From Pogonophryne albipinna (Eukaryota > Chordata > Actinopteri > Perciformes > Artedidraconidae): DNA of 64,000 nt. Positions 1 to 10,898 of this stretch are shown here, one piece after another; position 1 is the stretch's first letter; every line of letters starts with the position of its first letter. The translations under genes were made by a program, and so were the position numbers. Under the pieces are notes generated by a model. That model worked only from the letters and a program-made list of their open reading frames with translations, ran no database searches and was not told the origin of the DNA. The DNA is taken from NCBI GenBank assembly GCA_028583405.1, contig JAPTMU010000156.1:434001-498000 (forward strand), in the 5' to 3' direction.

Positions 1-779
1 AAGGAGGTAATGCAAGGCTGTAATTCTCACAAAAGAAGTAAAATAGTTTTCAGCTTTATTAAGATCAATACTTACTCAGGTTTATAATGTTAATTTTAAG
101 TTAACATCTTCAGAAATGTGTGCATTCAATTAGATTTTTACTCGAGGTCAGGCTAAAAGTCTACTTGACACAATTATATTGAAGGGTGTTTCTCATTCTT
201 AGTACTTCATATTTATATTCAAGCGGGCGTCAGAACATTTGAAATGCCTCTGAAAATAGGCTTGTCCAGGACAATATTTTCAATAGAATAGACCTCAATG
301 TTAAAAAATATACTTAAACACTGAGGGTGTCAAAACAATTACACATTATAGAACAATTGAATTTCATCATATTGAACAGGTGCATGTGTTTTCAGTAGCC
401 ACTGAGTGTACATTGTCTCTAATTACCAAAATTACAGCATTGTAACTATTTGTAATATATATGTTATTTACAGCATTGGTTGGTTGGGGTTGCTTTTAAC
501 ACTGAATGATTATTGAAAAGATATGTCTGGTGTACTTAAACTTGTTAGATTGTATGCCAACAGCTTAACTGACATTTGTCATTTACTGATGGGTTTCTGT
601 TTTTTGTTTTTTAAAATCAAACTCTTATAGTATAAGTAATGAGCAATAAAATAAGGTAATGTTTATTTTTAAAGTAACAGACTGAGACACTCGCAGATAA
701 GGCAACATTTTCTGTAATAAAGCACTGGGTGATAGGACGTGTTTCATTCAAATTAAACCATGTTTATTTTTTATTTCAG

Positions 780-1729
780 ACTCCAAGCAATCCCAACATC
801 AACATCACAAGAGAGGTTGTCATTCGCTGTCTGATGATTTACCTTGGGGAACGTACTGATCAGCTCTTAAAAGAGTATGATGTGTATCTCCCTCATCTCT
901 CTCTCTGTCTTCTCTCCTGGTATGTCTTGGCAAGGTCTAATCATAAAATAAAATGATAAATATTTTTCCCAGAAACAAGCAGGATTGATCCAGTTGCTGT
1001 AATTGACTGCCATCTTCAGAAATGGTCTTACAGTGAATTATCAAGATTGGTTGACCGGTGGCAAGCTTTTGCTAGAAAATGTAAAATAAGATATTCATCA
1101 ATACACAGGTGTTATTTATACATTAAAATACCTATTGATTTATTTAAATTTAAAAACATTTGACTCAATTCAGACTATAATTGATGTTGTAATTAAATTG
1201 TTGTAAGTTGTTGGTGAAATAATCACCTAATTCTTAACTTAGCTGGGATAAAAATATGCTATTGCAAAATGCCTTTTCTAAAACACTGATGTAATTAGGG
1301 AGCATTCATTTCAAGTTTTCTTATCCAGTAAGTTGTAAGAAATTTGGTAAATTATTATATATTAATTGTTATCACCTTCTCCTTTGGCGGAACATTCTGA
1401 CATATACAATGTTTTTGTAATTTCAGGATGCAGACAGCGCATCACAGGACCTTGCTGTTCAAGGGATGGCGATCTACAGCATCAAGACAAATGCTTCAGA
1501 GGGTTCCCATGACATCGGCATTGTTGTAGAGGGCATCCGAGTGCTGACTTCTCAGGGGACCATTCCAAGGGCTTGCTGCATGCTCATTGGGATTGCATAT
1601 GCAGTCAATCTTGCCTATCCCAAGCAGCTAAACTACACGTTTGAAGCCTTCCAGAAACTCTTTCTGGAACTGGACTGTTCAAAACTGTCTCCAAAGTTGA
1701 ACAGCCTGAAAAATAAGCTTCTTGCTTGA
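780..1729 (+). CDS. 3' end of a SAMD3-like gene (two exons)
   Basis: The coding end of a split host gene. Exon 780-881 follows an acceptor ending ttatttcag and is cut by a GT at 882. Exon 1427-1729 follows an acceptor ending aatttcag and stops with TGA at 1727-1729. Both junctions are phase 0, so the frame runs through. Visible motifs are CLMIYLGE and LLKEYD in the first exon, and DIGIVVEGIRVL, NLAYPKQLNYTFEAFQK and LSPKLNSLKNKLL in the second. These match, from memory of the family, the C-terminal end of teleost proteins annotated as sterile alpha motif domain-containing protein 3-like, which have many copies in fish. The SAM domain and earlier exons lie outside the window. The molecular role of this family end is not established to my knowledge. 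The donor at 882 (GTGTAT) is weak. It may be a live gene or a decayed duplicate. Confidence 0.7.
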
Positions 1730-2044
1730 GAACAATGGTTATGTCTCCATCAAAAATGGCACATGGTTACCTTCGGCGTTTTGTTACATGTTTGAGAAGT
1801 TTGTTCCTGTTTATTTAACGACGCCCTTTTGAAGGATACTGCATGGTTTGTCTATGGCCTTACTGGGCTCCTGGAAGTGCCATCGTGTTTTCAAATCGGT
1901 ATTTGCACAAGCAACATTTATTGTACCTTTAGTTCCATTGTAATTCAGGATGTGAATAAGAGATTTTAATATGCATAGTAATATTTAAATTCTTATTTTA
2001 GATTAAATACGGTATTTTTATGTAAAGTTGCAAAAAACTGTTTA

Positions 2045-2050
2045 AATAAA
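2045..2050 (+). terminator. Candidate polyadenylation signal AATAAA
   Basis: AATAAA lies 316 bases after the stop codon of the SAMD3-like gene, a normal distance for a short 3' UTR. It is the first canonical signal downstream of that stop. Cleavage-site usage cannot be judged from sequence. Confidence 0.5.
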
Positions 2051-2889
2051 TGTTTACCTGTACGTTATATGCATTGTCATGTGATGACTGTACTTTAGTA
2101 AACTGTGGCACTAAGAATGCAGAATATTGAGTAGATAAGACATATAATTATTGTGGTAACAAAGTGACAATTAATAGTATTGAATAGACTTAAAGTAATT
2201 TTTCATCAATTAACACTTGTATTTAAACAACTAATTTATGTGAAGGTAGATAATATTGGCACTGTAATTGTGTTGAATTAAGAACCAATATGCTAAAATA
2301 TGAGTAGTTATACCTTATTTTATCTAGTAAATCCAAATCATTTTCAGCCAGATATGCAGTAGATCTAAATCAATTTCCCCCAGTTAATTAGTAAATCTAA
2401 ACAATTTGTACTATAAAAAATAGTAAATACAAATACAATTTCAACAGAGATTTAATAAATCTAACTTATTTTTGCTCAGATACTTGGTTAATAAAAATCA
2501 AATTTCCTCGTGAAATTGATTTGGATTAACTAAATATATGTTGCCTGTTTAACTAAACATTTGGCCCACTATTAGTTAATCCAACACATTTTAATTGTTT
2601 TTTTGTTAATTTGTACTTATTTTTCTTGTTTAAATTTAGTCAATTTATTCAATCATTTTTAATCAAAGTCGTTGAAATTAAATTCTACTAATTATATTAA
2701 TTGTCACTTTGTTACCCCATTTTTATTAAGTAACCAATGGTCTTATTTTTTAGGGTGCATAAGGCAAGACCCGCCCAACTCTGTCTCTGAACTGTTACCC
2801 AGCGTTAACCAATCATCACTCCTCTCTGGTCACTTTCACTTTTCCATGGTACTGTGAGAGGACATCACTGTATTCGCCTGTAAGTTACA
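2051..2889. other. AT-rich stretch, no gene seen
   Basis: AT-rich sequence with several short repeats of the type 'taaatctaa...ttt' around 2300-2560. No open frame with recognisable protein similarity and no convincing transposon end was seen. Confidence 0.5.
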
Positions 2890-2919
2890 TCCGCAGGGAG
2901 ATTCGGTTCAGTTGGATCA

Positions 2920-3072
2920 CATAATGTAACGCAGTAACGCACCCATTTAAATCACAGTAACTATAACGGCGTTACTGAATGGGAATAGGTAACTAGTAAC
3001 GTTATTAGTTACCGCAAAAGGTAGTTGCGTTACAGTAACGCGTTAGTTTGTAACACGTTAGTCCCAACACTG
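2920..3072. mobile_element. hAT-type transposon end
   Basis: The stretch is rich in TAACG/CGTTA palindromic repeats and ends in CCCAACACTG, the reverse of the CAGTGTTGGG terminus common in fish hAT elements. The matching left terminus was not found, so this is a right-end fragment. The left limit is approximate. No coding sequence is visible. Confidence 0.5.
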
Positions 3073-4163
3073 GACATGGGATCTTTAATGTGTTTCATTT
3101 ACGGACCGCTGCAGTGCTGCTCGTCCACCGGAGTTTATTCTCCCGTTAACTCACACGGCAGCGGCCGCTGTAAAGTCTTCACTCTCTGACTGTCACACAA
3201 ACAGCTGATAAATATGCCCAATTCCCCATAAGTGAATGTGTGTCAGTATGAATTGACGCTGCTTGGCATCACAACGCTGTTATGAGAGTTTCTCTGGTAT
3301 AAAATGGGTGATGTTAGCATAGCAACCGAAGCTAAACTGACTATCTTGACTACTTGTTGCTATCCTATTGTGGCATAAGTAGTTTTCTACAGGCACATTT
3401 TATCGGCATATTTTTCATTATGATTCTACATGTGATAGTCGGACATGACAACCTGTGCAGCCCATGTATTGATTCCATGCGATAGCTACTATAATACAAA
3501 ACAAAACGTCTGCCTGCTCTCCACAATGATCAATAACAGCAACGGGTGGTCAAAGTAAGGTACAAATAAACAGAATCACAGCCTGGTTAGTGTTGCCTGA
3601 CTTTATAAAGTGTGTTTTTTTTTACAAGTGCATGGTTGCATTCTCGTCACTTTGCTCATCGCTACTGCTTGTTAAAACTTTTATAATAAACTCGCAATGA
3701 AATGTTATAGCTCAGGTTGACCCTCCCCTGCCCCCACCTCCGACGTAAGCGGTTCTTGCTTCTAAACCGACAATTTTGTCGGCCCTGGATGTATAATAAG
3801 AACTGGATAGCGCATGATGATAAAATGGCCCAACTTTTGAGAGAGTGAAACGTCACAGATTACCCGGCATGCCTGAGAAGTACCCGTATGTGCACTCATA
3901 GAGCATGCGCAACTTTAACCAAAATGCTCGTTCACATCAAGCACGTCAATTTGCGTACACGTAACAGCACCGTGCGTTCATGACAGCATGGTAATGGATT
4001 GTTATTATGATGGATTTGATATTAACGAGGCGGCAGTTAGCAGCTAGCGGCTAGCTAGTAATTATGCTAATGTCAACATCAATCGTTATGTACTTATATT
4101 ACGCTTTAACAGGATCTAGTGATATCCAACAGAGCTTCATTTAGCATGAAATAATTATTGCAC
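3073..4163. other. No gene seen
   Basis: Mixed-composition DNA, with GC-richer patches near 3140-3180 and 3730-3790 and AGCTAGC-type palindromes near 4035-4060. No open frame of recognisable similarity and no bounded repeat was identified. It could be the interior of a decayed DNA transposon. Confidence 0.4.
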
Positions 4164-4164
4164 T

Positions 4165-4186
4165 GTATATATATATATATATATAT
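4165..4186. repeat. (TA)n microsatellite, left part
   Basis: About 11 TA units directly next to the GATG tail of the Rex3-like LINE. Together with the longer TA tract on the other side it suggests one microsatellite split by the insertion. Confidence 0.8.
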
Positions 4187-4937
4187 CCATCCATCCATCC
4201 ATCTTCTTCCGCTTATCCGTGGTCGGGTCGCGGGGGTAGCAGTTCCAGCAGAGAGCCCCAAACTTCCTTTTCCCTGGCGACATCAACCAGCTCTGACTGG
4301 GGGATCCCAAGGCGCTCCCAGGCCAGCGAAGAGATATAATCCCTCCACCTGGTCCTAGGTCTACCCCTTGGTCTCTTCCCAGCTGGACGTGCCTGGAACA
4401 CCTCCCTAGGGAGGCGCCCAGGTGGCATCCTAACTAGGTGCCCGAACCACCTCAACTGGCTCCTTTCGACGCGAAGGAGGAGCGGCTCAACTCCGAGTCC
4501 CTCCCTGATGACCGAACTTCTCACCTTATCCCTAAGGGAGACACCAGCCACCCTGCGGAGAAAACCCATCTCGGCCGCTTGTATCCGCGATCTCGTTCTT
4601 TCGGTCATGACCCATCCTTCATGACCATAGGTGAGGGTAGGAATGAAAATGGCCCGGTAGACAGAGAGCTTTGCCTTCCGGCTCAGCTCCCTTTTCGTCA
4701 CAACGGTGCGGTAAAGCGACTGCAGTACCGCTCCCGCTGCTCCGATTCTCCGGCCCATCTCACGCTCCATTGTTCCCTCACTCGAGAACAAGACCCCGAG
4801 ATACTTGAACTCCTTCACTTGGGGTAAGGACTCATTCCCTACTTGGAGTGGACAGTCCATCGGTTTCCTGCTGAGAACCATGGCCTCAGATTTGGAGGTG
4901 CTGATCCTCATCCCAGCCGCTTCACACTCGGTTGCGA
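4187..4937 (-). mobile_element. 5'-truncated Rex3-like (RTE clade) LINE
   Basis: On the minus strand an open frame (about 4930 to 4213) reads as the C-terminal part of a LINE reverse transcriptase protein. Motifs include ISTSKSEAMVLSRK, QVKEFKYLGVLF, TYGHEGWVMTE, LRWFGHLVRMPPGRLP and RGRPRTRWRDYI. The copy lacks the endonuclease and the RT catalytic core, so it is 5'-truncated. Its 3' end carries about four GATG units (TCCATCCATCCATC on the plus strand at 4187-4204). GATG repeats after a very short 3' UTR are a known feature of Rex3 in fish. Both ends lie in (TA)n tracts, so it seems to have landed in a TA microsatellite. The apparent start codon lies in the TA tract and is meaningless. Confidence 0.75.
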
Positions 4938-4955
4938 GATATATATATATATATA

Positions 4956-5007
<52 letters not shown>
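4938..5007. repeat. (TA)n microsatellite with GTGTA interruption
   Basis: About 70 bases of TA/AT units with a single gtg interruption near 4961. It abuts the truncated 5' end of the Rex3-like LINE. Confidence 0.85.
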
Positions 5008-5012
<5 letters not shown>

Positions 5013-5605
5013 TGCAATAAGCTTCTTAGTGCAATAATAAGCTACAGGGACGTTAATCTAACGTCAGTGATATTAACTTTATTTAATACAACATTTACGG
5101 TACAAGATTTACATCATACAGCCCATGTAGTATAATATTTTACAAATGATGAATTACAGCAAACATGTGCAATATATCCATTATTACAGCTCCGTGGGAT
5201 GGCAGTAAGGCGATATGGGTCCGTTGTTATTGTGCATCCATGGGTAAAGATAAACGCATGTAGTGCTGAACACGTAACATGAACGTGCCGGGCGGCGCGG
5301 TCCCGTGGGTTAGATGCGCGTTCATAATGCAGAGGGAAATAACTCTCAGAATAACGTTATTAGCACATTTTTACAACTTGAGGAACGAATGTTTTTAATA
5401 AGGGCTATACAAGTGTTCATACTGGGTTGTTTATTTAGTTTAAAAAAAATTATCCAACGAGTTACAGACCACTCTTTCCCAATGTAAGTCAATGGGAAAA
5501 AGTGTTTCCGGGCCCAGTAACCTAAAGGAAGTGTAGTTCCGCCGTTTGGCCACAACAAATATTCTCATCAGACTCCGGCGCACTTCCTGGGGGCTTGGCT
5601 TGAAC
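5008..5605. other. No gene seen
   Basis: No recognisable coding sequence. It is the unique left flank of the hAT copy that begins at 5606. Confidence 0.4.
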
Positions 5606-6708
5606 CAGGGCCGTGGGAAGTAGGGGTGCTGCAGCACCCCCTGGTGGAGGACAGGGGATCTGCAGTTCCACAAGCTATAATACAAATATAATCCAAAAAA
5701 AACGACAACACAACATTCATAATTAAGTAAAGATAACACCCTTTTCACCCCGGTTACATTTTCCATTTGCCCTGTACGATGGGCGCTGTAGTGATGAAAG
5801 TGGGGGATGTTGGCTTATCAGGCGCCCGCAGCTCACAGCCAAAGTGAGAGAGATAGAGAGAGGGGGTGCACCGGTACCGGCGGGGATTGTTGTTAGCTTC
5901 TGCTGCGCTAACGGATATAAGAAGCTGTTTCTACAATAATGTTGAGGGAGAGTTCTGTCCTGTCAGACTGAGAGGCTCAGTGAGGTAAAGGACTCTGAGG
6001 GTTTAGATAGTTCACTTTAGTCTAAGTTATCTCAGTGAGTCTCAAACGTTTTGATCACAATTTATGTAAACAAATATTTCCAAGGCACACCTTTATAATT
6101 ATTAGGATAAATAAAAACAGGTTTGAAATCATTCCAATGTATAATATAGGACAGTAAACCAAAAATATCGTTTACAACTGGAGAGATTTAAAAATATGCA
6201 TAAATAAATAAATGTTAAGGTAAAATAAGATATGAATGAACAACAAAAATAAAATAAGTTACATTTATTTGTTATTGGCTATGGGTTATTGGAAATGTTC
6301 ACATACTTATTTGATTAATAAAATGCAAACCGATCTTTTTCATATGGGTGTTTAGAGTTGTACCCCCTAGATCAGTCTCTGTAATTGGGCACTCAAATTG
6401 CACCAGATTGAAGCTTTTTACTATAAAATGTTAAAAAAATCTTCCCGGGGGACACCCCCGGACCCGCCCTAGAGGATGTGAAGTCCACCCCCCAATTAAA
6501 ACATGTTATAATACTAAATACATTTGAAGCCTTTTTATATAAGCTGTCCACCATGTCAATATGTTTCTCTTTTTGTAGTGTATTGGTCTTTTGTAGTGGT
6601 TTTTCATTGCCAGCTAAAATCTTGCCTATACGGCAGCACATTGGTCAGAACCAGCCGTGGTGTCATCCCCACAGCACCCCCCATTTAAAACATGTTCCCA
6701 CGGCTATG
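5606..6708 (-). mobile_element. Non-autonomous hAT copy 1 (CAGGGCCGTGGG family)
   Basis: The left terminus is CAGGGCCGTGGG (5606) and the right terminus is CCCACGGCTATG (ending 6708). Terminal motifs and interior match the element at 11471-12378, in reverse orientation. The flanking 8-mers are GCTTGAAC and CCTTTCAC (5 of 8 identical), a decayed duplication at best. The copy is about 1.1 kb, 195 bases longer than its partner. Open frames inside (for example 6393-6641) occur in both copies but resemble no transposase, so I treat the family as non-autonomous. Confidence 0.75.
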
Positions 6709-7458
6709 CCTTTCACACCAACGCGGTTCCAGGGCTGGTTCGGAGCTGGAGCTTGAAAAGCACCAGTTTTTCCTGTTCACACCGCAGCGGAGCCGCCTCT
6801 AAGCTCCGGAATCCGGTTTGTTTCAAGCACTAAAAAGTTGTCGGTCTAGAAAGCAACCACCGCATACGTCACGCTTACGTCGGATCTGGGCTGTGTCCAA
6901 ATAACACGCGACATCCGCCTTTCCGCCAGCTTCAACATGATCTGTGGAAATAACATTGAGAATCAGTTTTAATGTTATACCATAGTAATTAATGCTGCAA
7001 AGCTGGGTATTTTGAGCTTGGCGCATGCAGAGGCTAACAACAGCTAGCTCTAACGCCATCGAATAGGACGTATATTTACCTTCTTTCTCCTACGGAATCG
7101 TCATTGAAGTTGATGATGATTGTAAATAACTTTTGAATGTAGCATGTAACGACTGTAAAGTTGGTAGTAAAGTCGTCCTATTTGTTCCATTTCGTTTCGA
7201 CAGAGCAAAACCAAAACGAGTAGCGCTTCAATACAATCTGCCGTTGTTGTTGTCGATGTGAGGGGTTTCCGCGCGGTTTGGCTTTATGAAGCAGGCACGC
7301 AAACGGTTACGTCGTGACGCAAACGATGACGCAATGACGCAGCACCAGTCGGGCTCTGAACGGTGTGAAGAGAGCGGGAGCTGAACCGAAGAACCGGTTC
7401 TGAACCAGAAAAGCTCTAGCACGGAGCTAGAATGGGAAAAGCCTTGGTGTGAAAGGGG
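6709..7458. mobile_element. TIR element, CCTTTCACACC termini
   Basis: The left end reads CCTTTCACACCAA and the right end GGTGTGAAAGG. Subterminal blocks also mirror each other (GGAGCTGGAGCTTG near the left, reversed GGAGCTAGAATGGG near the right, and CACACCG on both sides). About 750 bases, without a transposase-like frame. No clear duplication could be read because an hAT copy abuts its left end. hAT-like MITE is the best guess. Confidence 0.45.
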
Positions 7459-8373
7459 TATATAAGAGCCCAGGCCAAGGGCCCCAAAATCAAGCCTCAA
7501 AAAAGTCCCCCCAAGCTCCCCCGTTTCTCTTCACTCATCATCTTTTATAGTCTCTTCCCTCCTCCCTCTCTGCATCAGGTGGTTTCCCCTGTTCTATCTT
7601 TGAGTGAGAAGGAGGTCACATAGGTTCAATTCCTACTTAAAGTGGACCTATCATGTTATATTTGAATAACATATTGTAGGGCCATACCTATATAAAACAT
7701 GTCTGTGAAGTTTTTTTTCAAAATATCAAACAGATCATGCATTTTAGCCATGCCTCATTTTGCTCTATTTGCTCTATTCCAGCCCTGTCTTCACAAAGGC
7801 TGATTCTGTGACGTAGCTTTCATGCAAATGAGCTGCAGCTGACCACGCCCCCCTCCTTTGCAGGGGGGCGAGGCACGAGCCTCATGTTACCATTCTTGTT
7901 GTGAATACGACACGAGAAGTAACATGTTCTCACAGGCAAATCCATATGTTCAAGCGTATTATGAGTATGATCCAGAATCGGACACTGAAGGAGATGAGGT
8001 TTTGGTGGAAGTGCAAATATCTCGGTTGCAGCAGGACCTTTCTGAATGGTTAGTTGACACACTTTTGTCCCTATTTATTTTACGTTAACTCTGTTGTTAC
8101 GATGCTTGCTACTTATTTCTTTCATATTTTGGCTAATTAGCAAGAATGAAATGTGTAGTTTGTAACGTAGAGTTTGTAACGCAAAAACAGCGGTAGGCTA
8201 CATATATGTATATCATACAATAAAAAGTCATACAAAAAGTAAAAAGTCATAAAAAGTATAACTCCAGATACGTAAACACCTCAGGTGTCAGCAATGTGTG
8301 TAGATTCATATATGTGTTTTGAAAAGCTAATTTATTGACTTCTTTATACAGGTGTACATGTGGAAATTGCTTC

Positions 8374-8922
8374 AGGCAGCCGGTGAACAGCAGTTCGCAC
8401 GGGAAGAGGAACGGAGACTCCGGAGGCAAGACGGCAGATGGGCTAAAGGCTCGATGGGCACTAACTGCTGCTGGGGCATCAAAGATCCTGGCGGAGAACC
8501 GGAAATTGATGCGGGAGCAGAAAGAGGAGATGCGCTTAGTGGAGGAAGCTCGTCTGATACGCCTGGAGGAGGAGAAGAAACTGGCAGAGGAGAAGTTCCG
8601 TCAGGAGAGAGAACGTCAGCTGCTGGAGAGACGGAAACGGCGACAGGCAGAGCTCACGGCCCAGAAGGCCAGAAAGGAGGAAGAAGAATTGCAACGGGAG
8701 GAGCTGGTAAAAATCCGGGAGGGGAATAACCGCAAGCTGAAGAGGGAACTTGAGCGAGCGGCCGCTAAGAAGCTGGAGACGGTGAACAGCAGCCCGCAGC
8801 GTCACCTGCAGCACAGCACAGAGGAGAAGGAGGAGCGCGAGAGGGAGCTCATCAGCATGACGCAGCAGATGGCCACGCTGATGCAACTACAGCGGTCCCG
8901 GGCGGATCCCGCTCAGCGGTAG
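8374..8922 (+). CDS. Charged coiled-coil ORF, possibly MAP7-family-derived, fused after CTCGNC
   Basis: The frame that carries the P2RX7-like CTCGNC motif runs on without a stop to TAG at 8920-8922. It encodes about 180 residues, mostly a highly charged helix: ARWALTAAGASKILAENRK, then long E/K/R-rich runs such as RQERERQLLERRKRRQAEL, ending SMTQQMATLMQLQRSRADP. The AGASKILAENRKLMREQKE start followed by E/R-rich helix recalls the C-terminal coiled coil of MAP7/MAP7D proteins, but the match is from memory and weak. Codon use is GC-rich, unlike the AT-rich flanks, which points to a captured or retrotransposed host sequence. It is followed by a purine tract and an LTR-like block, so it may be cargo or a gag-like region of a retroelement. 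I see no zinc knuckle, protease or RT. Confidence 0.4.
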   Translation, partial: RQPVNSSSHGKRNGDSGGKTADGLKARWALTAAGASKILAENRKLMREQKEEMRLVEEARLIRLEEEKKLAEEKFRQERERQLLERRKRRQAELTAQKARKEEEELQREELVKIREGNNRKLKRELERAAAKKLETVNSSPQRHLQHSTEEKEERERELISMTQQMATLMQLQRSRADPAQR

Positions 8923-9107
8923 AGGCCGCAGTCCTGGCTCTCTGAGATGAGCGGAGGGATCCAGATGCTCTGGATGAATTCTATGAAACGTCTCCGGAAG
9001 AAACTGACCACTCCGCAGCATATAGAAGAGTTCAAGAAGCACCGGGCGGAGTGGAGACACCTGGAGGAGAGCAAAATGGCCCAAACTGTTAAGACACTGT
9101 GCTTCCT

Positions 9108-9126
9108 GGGGAGAGGGGTAAGGAAA
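9108..9126 (+). promoter_or_regulatory. Polypurine tract-like run
   Basis: A purine run (GGGGAGAGGGGTAAGGAAA) sits directly before TGTCACGG. This is the placement expected of the plus-strand primer of an LTR retrotransposon just upstream of its 3' LTR. Confidence 0.4.
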
Positions 9127-9508
9127 TGTCACGGAGGTGATCTCTGGGCTCATAGATCTCGGCCTCCGTTACGGGTTGTTTAGTTTTTTGTTGTTGAAAA
9201 GTGTTCCCCTTTCCCCATGTCTGTCGTTGATTGTGTGCACCTGGTGCCCTGTGTTGTCTCCTCCCCCCTCACCTGTGTCCTGTTGGGTTGATTGGGTTGG
9301 GCATTTAGGCTTTGGGGTTTTGCTGTTTGGGTGGGAGTGTGTGTGAGATCCTGGTGGCTGCAGGCTGTGCCTCCGTGAACAGCAGCAGCAGGATTGAGGC
9401 TGTGTGTATTGTGTTCATGCTGTAATAAATGCCCACACCGGGTTATATTTGGGACGTGCTGCCTCTGCCTCCTTGCTTGGTCTGGGCCGCTCAATTGTCA
9501 GTTTCACA
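9127..9508 (+). mobile_element. LTR-like block (3' LTR candidate)
   Basis: The block starts TGTCACGG after a polypurine run and ends ...GTTTCACA, so it has TG...CA limits over 382 bases. It contains a polyadenylation signal AATAAA at 9424-9429. No 5' LTR or RT/integrase is present in the window, so the element would be a 3' fragment. The right limit was chosen on the CA dinucleotide only. It could instead be the 3' UTR of a retrotransposed gene. Confidence 0.35.
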
Positions 9509-9959
9509 ATATGGTTTTATGCAATCTTTCATTTCATTCTGTCATTGTACATGGCGTTACTATTATATACTACACAGCAATGGCATAACACACTCATGTT
9601 GATGACAAAAAAAGTCCACACACAACCTTATGCTTTTGAAATCAGCATATACTTTACCCATCCAACATGAATAATCATGACACATTTGATATAAACTGTC
9701 GGAACTTTATTGTCAAAAGCAACGGTTCTTTGAACCCATAAAAAAAAAGTAAATGTACTTGTATTTTACATAAATGACACAGGCTTTTCACTAAATATTC
9801 TTTGCAATAATTTCAGGCGTCACAGGTATCTAGCCTACAGAAGTTTTGTGAGCTGGTGCTGGGGCTTCCTTGGACGCAAGATCAGAGTGGTCATTCCGGC
9901 CTGCGTTGTCCTCAGGATTCACAAGGTGTTTCCTGATCCGCATAACGTCTATGTTGGGT

Positions 9960-10898
9960 TCAGACAGCAGTCAAATTGAACCGTGAAGCATAACCTGCAA
10001 TGACCTCCTCCCTGTCAGGTCGCTCATATTGGGAACATAGGTCCTCTGGGATGGGTATCTTGAAATGCTCCTTTGTGAATGGTGCAGGGTCCACAAAGAC
10101 TTGGTCGAAGATGAGGTCCATCAAGTTGGCAACGTAGCCTGTGCAATATTTAAAAAAAGCAAAACAAATATTTGGTTTAGATTTGTATGCAAAACTGAAA
10201 GTTCTTTCTACTTTTTTCAAATATTGTTTATTTTATCATTTGTTGTGCCAGTTGTGCAATACATACTTCATTATTAAAATGTATATGTGAATATTACTGG
10301 CACTTCAATAGATTTATTTTTCATGTGCTTGCGTCCTAATTTATATGGAAGTCTACTCTTTTACTTCTGCCATTGTTGTTGTAACGCTGCAATTTGTTTT
10401 GAAAGAGATTTGAAATGTGAAACATCCAATGTAACGTGTACATTTTGTTGTGTAAATAGTTGTATAACAAATATTTTAAACACTTACGGAATGTGGGGTC
10501 AGTCTTTATGGGTTTTGCTCTGCATTCTCCCTTCCTGGCCTTTGGGAACTGCAGTTTATACAGAGGGTTTCCAGTGGATGTAGTGGTTTGTGCACGATCA
10601 GCGTTTTCATTGTAGTGCAGGGCTGCCAGGTACAGTCTTTAATTTCCGTAATGATAATGTTTTTTTAAATAATAGCAAAGGATGTACAAATTGTCACTAA
10701 TTATAAGTAACTATGGTTTATTTTACCTGCACAACATTCCAAGAAATGGAAACACAACATTCTTTGGATCAAAGCGCAGGATGACGCCGTGGAATGCCTC
10801 CAAAGATGAAGTCTGGTGGTGGGGGCTGAGTTTGGCCACAGCTTTCAAAATCCTCTTGTTTGAGAGAATTTTCTCCAGCTTGCAAAAGGCCGGCGTTC
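9960..10898 (-). pseudogene. Kolobok-like transposase, last three exons
   Basis: Three minus-strand exons with consistent phases: 10898-10737 (acceptor cttag, donor GTAAAA), 10636-10488 (donor GTAAGTG) and 10138-9960 (acceptor tgcacag, stop TGA at 9962-9960). The joined reading gives TPAFCKLEKIL, LEAFHGVILRFDPKNVVF, FLGMLC|R, LAALHYNENADRAQTT, FPKARKGECRAKPIKTDPTF and YVANLMDLIFDQVFVDPAP, ending ASRFNLTAV. This block (AFH...I..FAPK, ALHYNENA, PKARKGEC.AKP.KTDPTF) is familiar from many fish uncharacterised THAP-type proteins. No stop or frameshift was seen in these three exons. They join exon 16619-16366 upstream, with the phase-1 codon G|GA. The tail overlaps the P2RX7-like gene by 20 bases. 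Confidence 0.7.

Larger units (their letters stand above)
7924..9979 (+). pseudogene. P2RX7 C-terminal-domain-like gene of the Kolobok-like element, interrupted
   Basis: Exon 1 is 7924-8048 (ATG at 7924), with a donor at GTTAGT. Exon 2 begins at 8352 after ttatacag, and the split TG|G codon joins to give LSEWCTCGNC. The last exon, 9817-9979, follows aatttcag and reads RHRYLAYRSFVSWCWGFLG, then VVIPACVVLRIHKVFPD and YVGF before a TGA at 9977-9979. WC-x-CG-x-C, an AYR..W block and IP.C...RI...FP......Y.GF are the landmarks of the cytosolic C-terminal domain of the P2X7 receptor, a domain amplified as free-standing proteins in fish. No receptor transmembrane part is present. The middle (the CC motif and the stretch up to RHRYLAYR) is replaced by foreign sequence after about 8373. 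Function inside a transposon is unknown. The stop overlaps the tail of the transposase gene on the other strand. Confidence 0.65.

Noticed and set aside
973..1080. Possible extra exon between the two SAMD3-like exons (AG before, GT after, open in one frame)
   Set aside because: The open frame is phase 2, whereas the neighbouring exons join perfectly in phase 0; inclusion would shift the frame, and no family similarity was recognised.
4213..5010. Start codon at 5010 for the LINE protein
   Set aside because: It lies in the (TA)n tract and gives a Tyr/Ile run; the LINE is simply 5'-truncated.
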